From Acidobacteriota bacterium (GTDB lineage Bacteria; Acidobacteriota; Terriglobia; Terriglobales; Acidobacteriaceae): 33,536 nt of DNA. Location: NCBI GenBank assembly GCA_021780095.1, contig JAJXZK010000446.1, positions 1 to 33,536 of the forward strand, given 5' to 3'. Each line of letters begins with the position of its first letter. Within the stretch, counting starts at the first letter, position 1. The position numbers and the translations under genes are program-made. The notes under the pieces are model-generated. The model was not told the origin of the DNA and ran no database searches. It worked only from the letters and a program-made list of their open reading frames with translations. This document shows positions 1 to 8,108 of the stretch, piece by piece.

Positions 1-48
1 GGCCTTCACCTTCCTTGCTTGAATCTGTTCATAGACTGGATTCTTCAT
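1..48 (-). CDS. N-terminal edge of an unidentified gene (partial)
   Basis: Only the first 16 codons lie in the window. The reverse strand has an ATG at 46-48, preceded a few bases upstream by a strong GGGAGG ribosome-binding site, and the frame stays open to the window edge (protein begins MKNPVYEQIQARKVKA). The peptide is too short to assign to a family. The good ribosome-binding site is the main reason to call it real. It is divergent from the small gene starting at 95, so a shared control region of about 46 bp would lie between them. Confidence 0.4.
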   Translation of the reverse strand, partial: MKNPVYEQIQARKVKA

Positions 49-94
49 CTCCGACCTCCCGCGGTGGGCTGAGAGCATATCCCACCTGTCCGGG

Positions 95-436
95 ATGTCT
101 ATTAGCAGCTACAGTACGTTGCTCCGGGTGTCGGGTTTCGACTACGGAAGCAAGACTATCCAGCTAACCGCCCGCGAACTCGAAAAACTTGACGGCATTT
201 CACCCAGGACCGCGCGTTACGTTAACGGAAAGCTCTTGGAACTGGGCCTCCTGCGTAGAAGCGAAACGAACCCGCGCACTCTTGAATTCGTTCACCCGTG
301 GCTCTGGCCAGAAATCGACGGTCCCAAGCCTCGGCTTCAACGCTTGCCTTCGAAAAGACTCATTTGCACAACAGGAGAATCAACCCCTAAAGAGAGAAGA
401 GAACGAACTGTAAGTCCTTGGGCTCCGCGAGAATAG
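95..436 (+). CDS. Small putative winged-helix DNA-binding protein
   Basis: This encodes 113 residues. Residues about 25-70 look like a winged helix-turn-helix: a helical segment (LTARELEKLDGIS), a recognition-helix-like stretch (PRTARYVNGKLLELGLL) and a short wing ending near HPWLWPE. The C-terminal 40 residues are basic and low in structure. No effector or catalytic domain is visible. The start is uncertain: no good ribosome-binding site precedes the ATG at 95, and the frame is open back to 35. A hairpin at 445-465 lies nine bases after the stop and supports a short independent transcription unit. It could be a regulator of the divergent gene at 1-48, or the leftover DNA-binding end of a longer protein. 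No family was recognised with confidence. Confidence 0.5.
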   Translation: MSISSYSTLLRVSGFDYGSKTIQLTARELEKLDGISPRTARYVNGKLLELGLLRRSETNPRTLEFVHPWLWPEIDGPKPRLQRLPSKRLICTTGESTPKERRERTVSPWAPRE

Positions 437-444
437 CAATTGCC

Positions 445-465
445 AAGTAGCACAATCTGCTACTT
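445..465 (+). terminator. Hairpin, possible intrinsic terminator
   Basis: AAGTAGCA and TGCTACTT form a perfect 8-bp stem around the 5-base loop CAATC. A T-rich stretch (TTCAGTTT) follows. It lies nine bases after the stop of the small winged-helix ORF, where a terminator is expected. The stem is AT-rich for a terminator and the T tract is interrupted. Confidence 0.4.
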
Positions 466-587
466 TCAGTTTACGTAAAGCAGTAAATTGTGCCGCGTCG
501 TCGCGTAAGGTCAAAGGTGTATGCTCGATCGGAGTCGGCGTCGGAGTTCTCTACCATGCCATCCGATTCGCTGTTAAGGGGTGAGAT

Positions 588-1028
588 ATGTCATCGGTGC
601 ACGACTTGGATGATATTTGCGACCGCTTAGAGGACATCAAGCAGGAAATCCACGATTCACGTGAGGGCGGCTTTTATTATGCGATTGTGGGTATCGCCCT
701 CTATCTGCTCGTCAGTGGCGGATTAAGTGCCGCTTGGCATTCCAAGTGGCGCTACTCCATTCAATACGGCGTGCCCGACGAGAAGATCCATAGAGCCGAC
801 AAACCGCATGATTGTGCGTTTCTAGCCGCGCCACTTGGCGAAAAGTATTGTCACTATAAATTGGTGCTGACAACAGTCCGCTGGGCGACTTCTATCACAG
901 GCAATCCGATTGTCTCCTACGATGAGGGCAAGACTTGGTCCATCTTCGCGCCCGAAGTCGGTTCTACCGTGCCGAAGTATCCCACGGTTGAAGACGTAGA
1001 CTTAGGATGGGAAAAAGTGGACGAGTGA
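588..1028 (+). CDS. Hypothetical membrane-anchored protein
   Basis: This is a 146-residue protein of unknown function. The ATG at 588 follows an AAGGGGTGAG ribosome-binding site at suitable spacing. Residues 1-27 are charged and probably coiled (DLDDICDRLEDIKQEIHDS). Residues about 29-50 form one transmembrane helix (YYAIVGIALYLLVSGGLSA). The remaining ~95 residues form a soluble domain with three cysteines and several Trp/Tyr residues. This topology resembles a cytoplasmic coiled head with an extracytoplasmic domain, or the reverse. No enzyme motif is visible. The gene stands alone on the plus strand with converging minus-strand genes downstream, so the context gives no function. Confidence 0.65.
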   Translation: MSSVHDLDDICDRLEDIKQEIHDSREGGFYYAIVGIALYLLVSGGLSAAWHSKWRYSIQYGVPDEKIHRADKPHDCAFLAAPLGEKYCHYKLVLTTVRWATSITGNPIVSYDEGKTWSIFAPEVGSTVPKYPTVEDVDLGWEKVDE

Positions 1029-1375
1029 TCAAAAACGCCCCAAAGACGCCTCAATTTCACGTGGAAAATTCTCAAAAAGTTGCCATAGTCGTGCAATGCG
1101 ACCGCGTCGTTGGGGCCTCCTGCCCGGTCCGCATCCCAATGGCAGGAAGGCTCAAGAAAGGGTAATTGCTGTGGCAGAATCGCCGATTTGCGCCACTTTT
1201 GCGCAACAGTCGAACGATCAGGCCAGAACATTCGGAAATCGCATGTAACTGACGTATTCTGCTGTGGTTCCCAAACTCAGAGTGACACGTCCCGGCTTAC
1301 AGTCGTGTTTTTGATTTACCCGCAAATCGCCAAGGCGCTATCTTACGTCCTTCTGGCTTGCTTCGATTTCGCGCA
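1029..1375. other. Intergenic region between convergent genes
   Basis: These 347 bases separate two converging genes. I see no credible coding frame on either strand: frames that cross the region are short, lack ribosome-binding sites and run into the SYLF gene antisense. A weak 5-bp ACACG/CGTGT hairpin near 1285-1310, followed by a short T run, is the only terminator-like element. Confidence 0.5.
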
Positions 1376-2068
1376 CTATTTAGCATTGGCGTCCTGGGTA
1401 TATCCGCCAAGTTCGCGCAGCAGCGGGCGCGCCGATGCAGGAACAGCAACTGTGCCGTCGAGAATTTTATGACGGTCCACATGGTCGCCATACATCGCTT
1501 TGTCTCCACTTGTGTCGGCTTGCATCACGGCCCCGTCCAGGCTGACCCCTGCAAAAACGCCTTTGGCGCGGGAATAAGAGAGAATCTCCGCATTCAATTT
1601 GAGGTCGCTGCCCGCAGCGGCGTTCCGCCCTACCGGCCCAGCCGCCACAGAAGCGTCGGCTCCGAGCTTGAATTTGTCGCTGAGCAGGCTCTGCAAGGCG
1701 TGATCGTTCATGAAGAGCATCGCGATGTCGGTGGAAGAGCCACCGATCTGAAAACCGACGCTCCCGCTATCAATCGCCACAAACACGGGGGCGCTCCAGC
1801 CATGCGTGGTGCGGCAGGTTGCCAGTCCCCTGCCGTAACTGCCGCCTAATATCAGCGCGAACTTCACATCCCCCGGAATGATGGCGATACATTTCGCCGA
1901 TTCCAGTAGGTCTTGAGGGATGCCCTGATCCGGGGTGTTCATGATCTCCTTGAAGACCTGGGCAGCTTTGTGCGTGCGACTCACATCATCCTCGCGGTCC
2001 GAGGAGGCGACAGCAGTTAGAGTTACAAGTAGACCTAGGACTGTGACAACCAGAATACGTCTCAACAT
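1376..2068 (-). CDS. SYLF (Ysc84-type) lipid-binding domain protein, secreted
   Basis: This 230-residue protein has an N-terminal signal peptide (basic MLRR, then a hydrophobic stretch ending near AVAS), so it is probably exported. The rest matches the SYLF/Ysc84 family. Visible signatures are EIMNTPDQGIPQDLL, the GGSYGRGLATCR segment, GSVGFQIGGSSTD and ASVAAGPVGRNAA, ending in AEILSYSRAKGVFAGVSLDG. SYLF domains bind phospholipids or phosphoinositides in eukaryotes; bacterial members are periplasmic or envelope proteins of uncertain role. The reverse-strand start follows a GGGAGGGAG ribosome-binding site. It lies 145 bases downstream of the radical SAM gene on the same strand and may have its own promoter. 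A clear paralogue of similar length lies at 23763-24473. Confidence 0.9.
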   Translation of the reverse strand: MLRRILVVTVLGLLVTLTAVASSDREDDVSRTHKAAQVFKEIMNTPDQGIPQDLLESAKCIAIIPGDVKFALILGGSYGRGLATCRTTHGWSAPVFVAIDSGSVGFQIGGSSTDIAMLFMNDHALQSLLSDKFKLGADASVAAGPVGRNAAAGSDLKLNAEILSYSRAKGVFAGVSLDGAVMQADTSGDKAMYGDHVDRHKILDGTVAVPASARPLLRELGGYTQDANAK

Positions 2069-2213
2069 TTTGTCTCCCTCCCAATTTGAACTCGCTAATG
2101 GAATTACACTTCCAATTCATTGATTTCAGAACTCGACTGAGTTCGCCCACATGTAAATCATCAGCGCAGGTCATGCCGACCGTTGTGGACCAACCAATCT
2201 GTAGGTTCTCAAC

Positions 2214-3743
2214 CTATGGCTCGTTCACCAACTGCGGAACGCGTTTCTCAATAGGTTGCGGCATCCGTGCAAGCGTCAGTCGCGTCAGAGTGTCGAAATG
2301 GTATCCCATGATCGCGAGCCGAATCGCCGATCTAAACGATCGGCGGTATCGCGTGCTCGCCGCGAGAAACAGCCGCCAATACGAGAGCGCATAGCGGCTG
2401 AAAATCCCCTGCCGTAGAATCGACCGCGCCAGCGCCCGGCAATTCGCCAGATTTAGCGAACACTGCCGCCCATTTGGCTGGGACTGTTCCAGAAAGTGCC
2501 GCACCCGCGCGTAATAATTCTTCGGATTGTAAATTCGCTGCAAAATCGATCGGAAGCCCTCCAGCAACTGCTGCGTGTCCATGCGAGGGATGAAACTAAG
2601 GCGACAATCCAGGTTGTCCCCGTTGGCCTCGCCCACGAGACGGCGTTCTTTTTGCAGCCGCCTGTAGAGTTGCGTTCCCGGCAGCGCCTGCAGCAGGCCC
2701 ACCATGGCCAGCGGAATCGCGCTCTCCTGAATGAACTGCACCTGCCGGTCGAAGATATCCGGCGGATCGCTGTCAAACCCGACGATGAATCCGGCCATCA
2801 CTTCGATGCCATAGCTCTGGATGCGCCGCACGCTTTCGAGCAGGCTGCGGCGCGTGTTTTGCATCTTCTGTGCTTCCTTCAAGCTCTCCTCGGCCGGCGT
2901 TTCGATCCCCAGAAATACGCGGTCGAAGTTTGCCTCCTTCATCATCTGCAGCAGCTCGGCGTCGTCCGCCAAGTTTATCGACGCTTCCGTATAGAAGCTG
3001 AAGGGACAGCCGTGCCGCATGTTCCATTCCGCCATCACAGGCAGGAGCTCCTTGGCCTTGCGCTTATTCCCGATGAAGTTGTCGTCCACGATGAAAATCG
3101 ACCCTCGCCATTTCCGCGCTAGAAGTTGCTCGAGTTCCGCCACCACCTGCGCCGGCGACTTCGTCCGCGGCTTGCGGCCGTAAATTTCGATGATGTCGCA
3201 GAATTCGCAGTTGAAGGGACAGCCGCGCGAGAACTGGATGGCCATCGAGCTGTAATGCTTCGGATCGAGCAAGTCGAGGCCCGGCAGCGGCGTGAGGTCA
3301 AGTCCCGGGAGGTGCGCTGCCTTGTACATCGGCTTCGCGTCGCCACGTTCGAGGCCGGCAATCAGCTCAGGAACGATCTCTTCCGCTTCTCCCACCACCA
3401 CGTGGTCCGCGTACAAGGAGATGTCCTCCATGCAGCTTGTGATCGGCCCACCCACCACCGTGCGGAGGCCGCGCTCGCGGCAGCGCGCGAGAATTTTCAG
3501 CATGCCTTCGCGTTGCACGAACATGGCGCTCACCAGCACGACATCCGCCCACGCGAGATCGGCGTCCTTCACTGTGCGCACGTTGACGTCCACTAGCCGC
3601 TTTTCCCACGACTTCGGCAGGACGGAGGCCACCGTCAGTAGGCCAAGCGGCGGAAAAACTGATCGCTTGCCTTCAAACGGCAGCGCGTGCTTGAAGCTCC
3701 AGTAGGTGTCCGGCCACTCGGGGTATACGAGAAGGGCTCTCAT
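2214..3743 (-). CDS. B12-binding domain radical SAM protein (DUF4070 type)
   Basis: This encodes 509 residues if translation starts at the ATG at 3741-3743 (MRALLVYPEW), the usual start of the family's cobalamin-binding domain. An in-frame ATG 57 bases further upstream would add a non-conserved leader. Residues 1-160 form the B12-binding Rossmann-like domain (PPLGLLTVAS, VVGGP). Residues 170-185 carry the radical SAM cluster motif CPFNCEFC (Cys175, Cys179, Cys182), followed by GRKPRTKSP. The C-terminal third resembles DUF4070. Proteins of this build include methylases such as the hopanoid C-2 methylase HpnP (about 530 residues), but many other DUF4070 enzymes share these motifs, so the substrate is unknown. 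The metallothionein gene lies 63 bases upstream on the same strand and could be cotranscribed. Confidence 0.88.
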   Translation of the reverse strand: MRALLVYPEWPDTYWSFKHALPFEGKRSVFPPLGLLTVASVLPKSWEKRLVDVNVRTVKDADLAWADVVLVSAMFVQREGMLKILARCRERGLRTVVGGPITSCMEDISLYADHVVVGEAEEIVPELIAGLERGDAKPMYKAAHLPGLDLTPLPGLDLLDPKHYSSMAIQFSRGCPFNCEFCDIIEIYGRKPRTKSPAQVVAELEQLLARKWRGSIFIVDDNFIGNKRKAKELLPVMAEWNMRHGCPFSFYTEASINLADDAELLQMMKEANFDRVFLGIETPAEESLKEAQKMQNTRRSLLESVRRIQSYGIEVMAGFIVGFDSDPPDIFDRQVQFIQESAIPLAMVGLLQALPGTQLYRRLQKERRLVGEANGDNLDCRLSFIPRMDTQQLLEGFRSILQRIYNPKNYYARVRHFLEQSQPNGRQCSLNLANCRALARSILRQGIFSRYALSYWRLFLAASTRYRRSFRSAIRLAIMGYHFDTLTRLTLARMPQPIEKRVPQLVNEP

Positions 3744-3806
3744 TCGATTCACTCGATCTGAGCGTAGGATGCGCTCGCGGTTCCCAGGTCCAGAACACAT
3801 TCCTGT

Positions 3807-3962
3807 TCAGGACGTTTTGCCCTTGCAGCTGGCGTGTCCGCACGGACAATCGATGTCCGGCGTCTTTTCCATAGCCGCACACTCGGTGCTGCAATACTTG
3901 CCTGACGCTGTCACGCACGAACAAACCGGGTGTGCACACTTCTCAGCTTTCGTAGTCGTCAT
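3807..3962 (-). CDS. Prokaryotic metallothionein (SmtA/BmtA-like)
   Basis: This 51-residue protein has eight cysteines at 9, 14, 16, 24, 28, 39, 41 and 46 and histidines at 11 and 43. The arrangement C-x4-C-x-C, YC-x3-C, CPCGHxxC is typical of bacterial metallothioneins, which bind Zn, Cd or Cu in a cluster in the cytoplasm. SmtA itself has nine cysteines, so one ligand may differ. The start (MTTTKAEKC) is set by a GGGAGGAGAG ribosome-binding site directly upstream. A longer in-frame reading back to 4238 is non-conserved and unlikely. The radical SAM gene follows on the same strand. A small inverted repeat at 4050-4066 lies about 90 bases upstream and might be an operator. Confidence 0.88.
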   Translation of the reverse strand: MTTTKAEKCAHPVCSCVTASGKYCSTECAAMEKTPDIDCPCGHASCKGKTS

Positions 3963-4448
3963 CTCTCTCCTCCCAACTCCGGACCAGCAGCAGTCATCAA
4001 AAAAAGAGATCATAGCCAAGGGACACAAGCGTATCTGTCCAATAAAGAACACATCTTCTTGATGTGGGTCGCAGAGTGACAACCGCAGTTGTGCGCCGTA
4101 CATTGGCTTCGGTGGCAGGCGCTGCCGCTCTCTCGGAATGCTTTCGACACACTCCAAGTAGTTCAAAGCAGCCTTTCGCGGCGGTTTAGGCGCGGACTGG
4201 CTAGGTGCCGCATGCGGTCGTGCCCCAGGCGCTGCCACGCCGGCACAAGTATCTCTCCTTCCAATCAGCCCGAAGCGAGTAATGCAAGGTTAGAGCAGAT
4301 TTGTGATTACGCGCTAAAGAGAGCGGCACGGCGTCTCCGCGTCCTGTCCAAAACAGAACACTTGTGTTGCAAGTACGGTGTCATATTTGTAGCTCGAATT
4401 TGGCTTGATGGCCCGAGAGCAACGGCAAGTACTTGAGGAGGCTCTGAA
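3963..4448. other. Divergent control region between metallothionein and stress-protein genes
   Basis: This region of 486 bases lies between divergently transcribed genes and should hold promoters for both. Frames that cross it have no family resemblance and no ribosome-binding sites. The only structured element I see is the dyad at 4050-4066. No convincing sigma-70 pair with correct spacing was found. Confidence 0.5.
4050..4066. promoter_or_regulatory. Small dyad upstream of metallothionein, possible operator
   Basis: CACATC and GATGTG form a perfect 6-bp inverted repeat around TTCTT. It lies about 88 bases upstream of the metallothionein start. Metallothionein genes are often controlled by ArsR/SmtB-type repressors that bind imperfect dyads. 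This one is short, and its sequence is not the classical SmtB site. Confidence 0.25.
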
Positions 4449-4988
4449 ATGTCCATACAAAACTCAGTTGTCGCGGTGTATCGCACGCATACAGAAGCGG
4501 ATCAAGCAGTGAAGGAGCTTCAAAGCGGTGGGGTCGACATGCACAAATTGTCGATTGTTGGTAAGGGGTACCACACGGATGAGCAGGTGGTGGGCTACTA
4601 CAACACAGGCGACCGCATGAAGCATTGGGGCAAGGTTGGCGCCTTCTGGGGAGGTTTCTGGGGACTTCTGTTCGGATCTGCTTTTTTTATGATTCCGGGT
4701 CTTGGCCCAATCCTGGTGGCGGGACCGATAGTTGCATGGATCGTGGGAGCGCTCGAAAGTGCGGTGGTGGTAGGAGGGGTGAGCGCGCTGGGAGCAGGTC
4801 TCTACAGCATGGGAATTCCTAAGGACAGCATTGTGAGGTACGAGGCGGCACTCAGGACGGATCAGTTCCTATTGATCGCTCACGGAACCGCTGCAGAGGT
4901 GGCGAGGGCGAAGGAGATCATCGAAACGACGCACCCTGTCCAATACGCGACACACTCAGGCGAAGCGGCAGCAGTGGCAGCAGTGTAG
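4449..4988 (+). CDS. General stress protein, YflT-like (heat-induced stress protein family)
   Basis: This protein has 179 residues. Residues about 6-40 match the N-terminal domain of the general stress protein 17M/YflT family (VVAVYRTHTEADQAVKELQ, then LSIVGKGY). Residues about 60-125 form a glycine-rich hydrophobic region with two probable membrane-inserting helices (GAFWGGFWGLLFGSAFF and AGPIVAWIVGALESAVVVGG). The C-terminal part (IPKDSIVRYEAALRTDQFLLIAHG) is the usual end of these proteins. The start follows a GAGGAGG ribosome-binding site. The exact role is unknown; relatives are induced by general stress. It begins the plus-strand series that continues into protease and glycogen genes, suggesting stress-responsive expression of that series. 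Confidence 0.82.
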   Translation: MSIQNSVVAVYRTHTEADQAVKELQSGGVDMHKLSIVGKGYHTDEQVVGYYNTGDRMKHWGKVGAFWGGFWGLLFGSAFFMIPGLGPILVAGPIVAWIVGALESAVVVGGVSALGAGLYSMGIPKDSIVRYEAALRTDQFLLIAHGTAAEVARAKEIIETTHPVQYATHSGEAAAVAAV

Positions 4989-5032
4989 TTGAGGTATCAC
5001 TTGCCGTGGAGAAATTCGCAGACGCAAAAAGG

Positions 5033-5055
5033 CGCCGAGGGACAACTACTCGGCG
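5033..5055 (+). other. GC-rich hairpin between stress-protein and protease genes
   Basis: CGCCGAG and CTCGGCG form a 7-bp perfect stem with a 9-base loop, starting 44 bases after the stress-protein stop and ending 37 bases before the protease start. No T tract follows. It could be a partial terminator or an mRNA-stabilising or processing hairpin that separates expression of the two genes. Confidence 0.4.
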
Positions 5056-5092
5056 ACAATCGTTGGATCGCTCTCCAATGAAAGGCAGGTAA

Positions 5093-6223
5093 ATGGTATT
5101 TCGCCATACGATTCCGATAGGACGCGTCCTGGGAATACCTATCGAGTTGGATTACTCCTGGTTCTTGATCGCCGCTCTAATCACTTGGCTCTTGGCTGCG
5201 AATTACTATCCGGCTGAGCTCAAGGGTGGCACGACAATCGAATACTGGGTGATGGGTGCTGTAACGGCGGTACTGTTTTTTGCCAGTATCGTTGTGCACG
5301 AGTTGGCCCATTCGTGGGTGGCCCTTCGCTATAAGGTCCCAGTTCAGCGGATCACTCTGTTCATTTTTGGGGGCGTGTCCCAGATCGGTGGAGAGCCGCC
5401 GAGCGCCAGCGCCGAATTCCTGATTGCCATTGTAGGACCGCTCACGAGTTTCGCGCTTGCTGCGCTGTTCTACTTGTCTGAGCCTTTCCTCGTCAACATC
5501 GCGCCAGTCCTGGCCATCGCCAAGTATCTCGCGCTCATTAACGGCCTCCTGGCTCTGTTCAACCTCATCCCCGGATTCCCCCTGGATGGAGGCCGCGTTT
5601 TTCGCGCCATTGTTTGGGGAGTGAACAAGAACTTTCGCCGCGCTACGCTGATCGCCGCCAGCACGGGCCGATTCTTTGGCTTTCTTTTTATTATTTGGGG
5701 CGCATGGCAAGCCCTCAGTGGGAACGTGATCAACGGATTGTGGATCGCCTTCATTGGCTGGTTCCTCGAAAGCGCAGCCGGAGCTCAAGTCCAGCAGCAG
5801 ATGGTGCAGGGCCTATTGGTCGGCCACAAGGTATCGGAGGCGATGGGAAGTACATGTACCCACGTATCGGGAGATACTTCATTACAAGAGCTCATCGATC
5901 AGGAGGTTCTGTCACATGGTCGGCAGTGCTTCCTCGTCGACCAAGGAGACCGCGTGGCCGGATTGCTGACTCTGCACAACATAAAAGAGATTCCTCGCCC
6001 CTCATGGACGGCGACTACCGCAGCTCAAGCCATGACACCCATCGAGAAGCTAGATCGGATCGATCCCCAAGCAGAACTATGGACAGCAATGGAAAAGATG
6101 GGCCGAGACGGAATCAGTGAAATGCCCGTCATGCTGGAGAACAACCGCGTCGGAATGCTTTCGACGGGCGACATCGTCAAATATCTTCACACCCTGCAAC
6201 AAGTAGGCACGGAAAGAAGGTAA
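5093..6223 (+). CDS. Site-2 protease family membrane metalloprotease (M50) with CBS domains
   Basis: This is a 376-residue intramembrane zinc protease of the Rip3/SpoIVFB-like group. The zinc motif HELAH lies at residues 69-73 within a transmembrane helix (SIVVHELAHSWVA). The third zinc ligand lies in the conserved NLIPGFPLDGGR motif (Asp165). About six hydrophobic helices span residues 10-220. Residues about 240-370 form a pair of CBS domains (VSEAMGSTCTHVSG, QAMTPIEKL, GISEMPVM, STGDIVKYL), which in other proteins sense adenine nucleotides. That would let energy state control cleavage of a membrane substrate such as an anti-sigma factor, but no partner is encoded nearby. The start follows an AGGCAGG-type ribosome-binding site. 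Confidence 0.93.
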   Translation: MVFRHTIPIGRVLGIPIELDYSWFLIAALITWLLAANYYPAELKGGTTIEYWVMGAVTAVLFFASIVVHELAHSWVALRYKVPVQRITLFIFGGVSQIGGEPPSASAEFLIAIVGPLTSFALAALFYLSEPFLVNIAPVLAIAKYLALINGLLALFNLIPGFPLDGGRVFRAIVWGVNKNFRRATLIAASTGRFFGFLFIIWGAWQALSGNVINGLWIAFIGWFLESAAGAQVQQQMVQGLLVGHKVSEAMGSTCTHVSGDTSLQELIDQEVLSHGRQCFLVDQGDRVAGLLTLHNIKEIPRPSWTATTAAQAMTPIEKLDRIDPQAELWTAMEKMGRDGISEMPVMLENNRVGMLSTGDIVKYLHTLQQVGTERR

Positions 6224-6366
6224 CCCAAATAGGAGGAGCAAGGCGCTCCAAGCAACCGGTGTCACAACCTCTTGAGAACGAGATAGTTCAAAAAAGTCAA
6301 CAAGCCGTTCGAACAAGAAGATGGAGACCTTGGCGCAAAGTCACCACGGCATTTGACGAGGGAGTC

Positions 6367-8046
6367 ATGAAAGTAAGTCCTTACGCAGGAAAGCCGGCCG
6401 AAGCATCAATGCTGGTGAACGTACCCAGACTCATCACGGCCTACTACGCGGACGTGCCTGACCCTTCCGTGCTGGAACAAAGGGTTGCGTTCGGCACCTC
6501 AGGACATCGTGGTTCGGCATTCGAAAAGGCCTTCAATGAGTGGCATATCCTCGCCATCAGTCAGGCGATTTGCCTGCACCGAAAGCAGCACCAGATTGAT
6601 GGCCCGCTGTTTCTTGGCATGGACACGCATGCGCTCTCGGTACCGGCGCTAGCGAGCGCCCTTGAGGTCTTGGCGGCCAACGAGGTGGAAGTCATGATCG
6701 CGGAAGGGGACGAATACACCCCTACGCCCGCCATTTCCCATGCGATTCTTACTTACAACCGCGGGCGCAAGAAAGGATTCGCCGACGGTATCGTCATCAC
6801 GCCGTCGCACAATCCGCCGCATGACGGCGGCTTCAAGTACAACCCGCCAAGCGGCGGCCCGGCAGAGGGAGTCGTCACCGATTGGATTCAGGCGAAAGCA
6901 AACGGCTTCCTCGAAGCCGGGCTGCAGGGCGTGAAGCGAATTCCTCTTGAAAAGGCTCTGCGCGCCTCGACGACTCACCGACACGACTTCCTCCACGCCT
7001 ACATCGCTGATCTCCCCAACGTGCTCGACCTGGACGCGATTCGCGGCGCAAAACTCCGCATCGGCGTGGACCCACTTGGGGGCGCCGGAGTCCACTACTG
7101 GGGGCCGATTGCCGAGCGGTACGGACTGAACCTCACGGTTGTCAACGAGGCTGTTGATCCGACCTTTCGTTTCATGACCGTGGATTGGGATGGTCAGATA
7201 CGGATGGATCCTTCGTCGGCCTATGCGATGCAGCGATTGATCGGGATAAAGGATCACTTTGATCTTTCCTTCGCCTGCGACACAGATCATGACCGTCACG
7301 GGATCGTGACCAAAAGCCATGGATTGTTGCCGCCCAACCATTACCTCTCGGTCGCAATCTTCTATCTCTTCCGGCATCGGCCAAAGTGGCGCAAGGAAGC
7401 GGCGGTCGGGAAGACCGTAGTGAGCAGCCAGATGATCGATCGTGTCACCGCGAAGGTTGGCCGGAAGCTTTATGAAGTGCCAGTTGGTTTCAAGTGGTTC
7501 GTAGATGGCTTGCTCGATGGATCGCTTGGCTTCGGTGGCGAAGAGAGTGCAGGAGCCTCCTTTTCTCGTCTGGATGGCACCGTTTGGACGACGGATAAAG
7601 ATGGAATTGTCCCAGCTTTGCTGGCGGCGGAGATTACTGCCAGGATGGGCCGCGATCCCGGTGAAATCTACAGCGACCTCACGCGTGAATTCGGTGAGCC
7701 TGCCTATGACCGCGTGGAGGCACCAGCCACTCAGGATCAAAAGGAACGGTTGGCAAAACTCTCCCCCCGGCAGGCCAAGCTTACAGAGTTGGCCGGCGAA
7801 ACAATCCAGACTGTTCTCACCAACGCGCCGGGCAACGACGCTCCAATCGGCGGCCTGAAAGTGGTGGCGAAGAGCGGATGGTTCGCGGCGCGTCCGTCGG
7901 GGACCGAGAATATCTACAAAATCTATGCGGAGAGCTTCCGGGGAGCGGATCATCTGCGCCGCATCCTGGAGGAAGCCCAAACGATTGTCAGCAATACATT
8001 AGCGGCGGTGCTGGCGCCGGAGCGGGGTAAAGGAAATGTGGCGTAA
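6367..8046 (+). CDS. pgm: Phosphoglucomutase, alpha-D-glucose phosphate-specific
   Basis: This enzyme interconverts glucose-1-phosphate and glucose-6-phosphate. It has 559 residues from the chosen ATG, close to the ~546 of E. coli Pgm, and the N-terminus (MKVSPYAGKPAE) aligns with the E. coli start. Catalytic features visible are phospho-Ser147 in TPSHNPP, the metal loop DTDHDRHG (Asp305, 307, 309), GEESAGASF and the phosphate-binding RPSGTENIYK. An in-frame GTG at 6259 would add 36 non-conserved residues; an AGGAGGAG sequence precedes it at long spacing and partly pairs in a GGAGC/GCTCC hairpin, so a longer form cannot be excluded. It directly precedes glucan phosphorylase, giving consecutive steps of glycogen breakdown. 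Confidence 0.94.
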   Translation: MKVSPYAGKPAEASMLVNVPRLITAYYADVPDPSVLEQRVAFGTSGHRGSAFEKAFNEWHILAISQAICLHRKQHQIDGPLFLGMDTHALSVPALASALEVLAANEVEVMIAEGDEYTPTPAISHAILTYNRGRKKGFADGIVITPSHNPPHDGGFKYNPPSGGPAEGVVTDWIQAKANGFLEAGLQGVKRIPLEKALRASTTHRHDFLHAYIADLPNVLDLDAIRGAKLRIGVDPLGGAGVHYWGPIAERYGLNLTVVNEAVDPTFRFMTVDWDGQIRMDPSSAYAMQRLIGIKDHFDLSFACDTDHDRHGIVTKSHGLLPPNHYLSVAIFYLFRHRPKWRKEAAVGKTVVSSQMIDRVTAKVGRKLYEVPVGFKWFVDGLLDGSLGFGGEESAGASFSRLDGTVWTTDKDGIVPALLAAEITARMGRDPGEIYSDLTREFGEPAYDRVEAPATQDQKERLAKLSPRQAKLTELAGETIQTVLTNAPGNDAPIGGLKVVAKSGWFAARPSGTENIYKIYAESFRGADHLRRILEEAQTIVSNTLAAVLAPERGKGNVA

Positions 8047-8108
8047 CGACAGGAGACCTAGCTGATGCATTCGAAGATTCGGTCCGGAGCGAATTCGGAG
8101 CAGAAACC

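Noticed and set aside
1110..1472. Plus-strand frame of 120 codons across an intergenic region
   Set aside because: It runs antisense into the SYLF gene, has no ribosome-binding site and shows no family pattern.
3744..3800. Upstream ATG at 3800 as the radical SAM start
   Set aside because: The added 19 residues are non-conserved, and the ATG at 3743 matches the usual start of the B12-binding domain.
4089..4436. Plus-strand frame of 115 codons before the stress-protein gene
   Set aside because: Rich in Arg/Cys/Ser in a manner typical of non-coding GC-rich frames; no ribosome-binding site and no recognisable domain.
6649..7980. Long 443-codon minus-strand frame
   Set aside because: It lies entirely antisense to the clearly functional pgm gene; long antisense frames are common in GC-rich genes.
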